From assembly GCA_005883085.1 (NCBI GenBank), contig VBAY01000014.1, positions 1-5,399 of the forward strand: a DNA stretch of 5,399 nucleotides, read 5' to 3'. The notes beneath the pieces are model-generated. The model was not told where the DNA came from. It saw only the letters and a program-made list of their open reading frames with translations, and searched no databases. A program made the position numbers and the translations under genes. The stretch comes from Candidatus Bathyarchaeota archaeon. GTDB taxonomy: Archaea > Thermoproteota > Bathyarchaeia > 40CM-2-53-6. Positions 4,574 to 5,399 of the stretch are shown here, piece after piece. Positions within the stretch are counted from its first letter, which is position 1. Each line of letters starts with the position of its first letter.

Positions 4574-5399
4574 ATGGGCTTGAAACTGAATGTAAATCAC
4601 GATCGGCTCCTTCAACTTTTCGCAATGTTGGCACTAGTCGGCATGATTGGCGCATCACCCGCCACGGCAGTTGCATCGCAATATGCTCAAACCCCAGACG
4701 TTTCGAACCTGCTCGTGCCGGGCGACGTTTCCGTATTTGTCGACCCCGAACTTAGCCAAACCACTGGACCCATACAAGTAGTGGTTCAACTCACGACCGC
4801 TCCATTAGCGGTTGCCTATGGCGTGAACGCCAAACAGCTGGGCGGCAAGTTAAGCCCATCCCAAGAACGCGATTATCTCCACCAACTCGCCAAGTCGCAA
4901 GATGCGATGATGGGTCAGATTCGCAGCCTCGGCGGCCAGGAACTCGGCCGACTGAGCAAAGTCCTTGACGCTCTCATCATAAGCATCGACTCCTCTCAAA
5001 TCAACGCCCTTGCCTCTCTACCCACCGTAGCGTCGATACGCCCAGTCCAAACCTATCAGGTTGAACTTAGCGATGTTGTCCCATACATCGGGGCAACGGC
5101 CGTCCATAACCTCGGCTTCGACGGCACAGGCGTTAGAGTCGCAGTACTAGACTCTGGAATCGATTACACTCATGCTGACCTCGGAGGCCCTGGCACAGCA
5201 GCTGCCTACACGGCCGCCTACGGTACCAGTGTGAACGACCCGCGGAACAAGAATACCGACGGGCTATTCCCCACCGCCAAAGTAATCGGAGGGTTCGATT
5301 TTGTTGGAGAACGTTGGCCAGGTCCTGACCCTGCATGCGGAGTAGACAGCCATGGCAATCCGCTGGTCTGCCTCCGGCCCGACCCTGACCCGATCGACT
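4574..5399 (+). CDS. Secreted subtilisin-family (S8) serine protease with I9 propeptide (3'-truncated)
   Basis: Predicted exported endopeptidase made as a prepro-enzyme; 275 codons are visible and the frame runs off the right edge. Start ATG 4574 gives a compact signal peptide (K4 and R11, hydrophobic 12-27, A-rich cleavage region 28-35). An in-frame ATG at 4532 would add 14 residues but overlaps the likely TATA box. Residues about 65-160 fit an inhibitor I9-type propeptide: an opening IQVVVQL strand, a helical middle, then ALIISID and SIRPVQTYQVEL. The mature domain begins around 167, with the catalytic Asp at D193 in VAVLDSGIDYTHADLGG. The catalytic His (HGTH) and Ser (GTSMA) lie beyond the edge. 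At least 82 residues follow D193 without the His, against about 32 in compact subtilisins, so there is an insertion as in the larger lactocepin/C5a-peptidase-like S8 enzymes; C255 and C266 there may form a disulfide. It is divergent from the hydrolase and may share its control region. Confidence 0.88.
   Translation, partial: MGLKLNVNHDRLLQLFAMLALVGMIGASPATAVASQYAQTPDVSNLLVPGDVSVFVDPELSQTTGPIQVVVQLTTAPLAVAYGVNAKQLGGKLSPSQERDYLHQLAKSQDAMMGQIRSLGGQELGRLSKVLDALIISIDSSQINALASLPTVASIRPVQTYQVELSDVVPYIGATAVHNLGFDGTGVRVAVLDSGIDYTHADLGGPGTAAAYTAAYGTSVNDPRNKNTDGLFPTAKVIGGFDFVGERWPGPDPACGVDSHGNPLVCLRPDPDPID

Noticed and set aside
5133..5336. Minus-strand open frame of 67 codons inside the protease
   Set aside because: It is antisense to the catalytic Asp region of the S8 protease, which has clear family motifs.
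1..5399. CRISPR array, insertion sequence, rRNA or replication origin
   Set aside because: No regularly spaced repeats, transposase motifs, terminal inverted repeats or rRNA-like blocks were seen anywhere in the window.

Overview
The window looks archaeal, most likely a mesophilic or soil-type member of the Thermoproteota (Nitrososphaeria/Bathyarchaeia-like), but this is an inference. The support is a membrane-anchored protein with a C-terminal zinc ribbon, TTG start codons, TATA-like boxes 40-50 bases before the start codons, and secreted proteins rich in N-x-S/T sequons. None of these proves the lineage, and the protease alone would also suit several bacterial phyla.

Layout from left to right. 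(1) Positions 1-338, plus strand: the 3' end of a gene for a membrane protein with one transmembrane segment, a proline-rich linker and a CxxC...CxxC zinc ribbon. (2) Positions 339-473: a convergent intergenic gap with a perfect 7-bp hairpin that may serve as a shared 3' end signal. (3) Positions 474-1457, minus strand: a 327-residue protein of unknown function with a weak internal duplication. (4) Positions 1527-4097, minus strand: an 856-residue secreted glycoside hydrolase. It has a complete set of GH5-like catalytic residues, a block of EF-hand/dockerin-like calcium loops inserted inside the catalytic barrel, and a C-terminal beta-propeller of about seven blades. (5) Positions 4098-4573: a 476-bp divergent intergenic region with promoter-like boxes, direct and inverted repeats, and a GC-rich structured block that could be a small RNA gene on the minus strand. 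(6) Positions 4574-5399, plus strand: the start of a secreted subtilisin-family (S8) protease with an I9-type propeptide, cut by the window edge before its catalytic His and Ser.

The glycoside hydrolase and the 327-residue gene lie on the same strand 69 bases apart, in the same reading frame, and may be co-transcribed. The protease is transcribed divergently from the shared intergenic region. Two exported degradative enzymes sharing one control region suggest a locus for breaking down external polymers (polysaccharide and protein). The least explained parts are the calcium-loop insertion in the hydrolase, the possible small RNA with alternative hairpins, and the unknown 327-residue protein.
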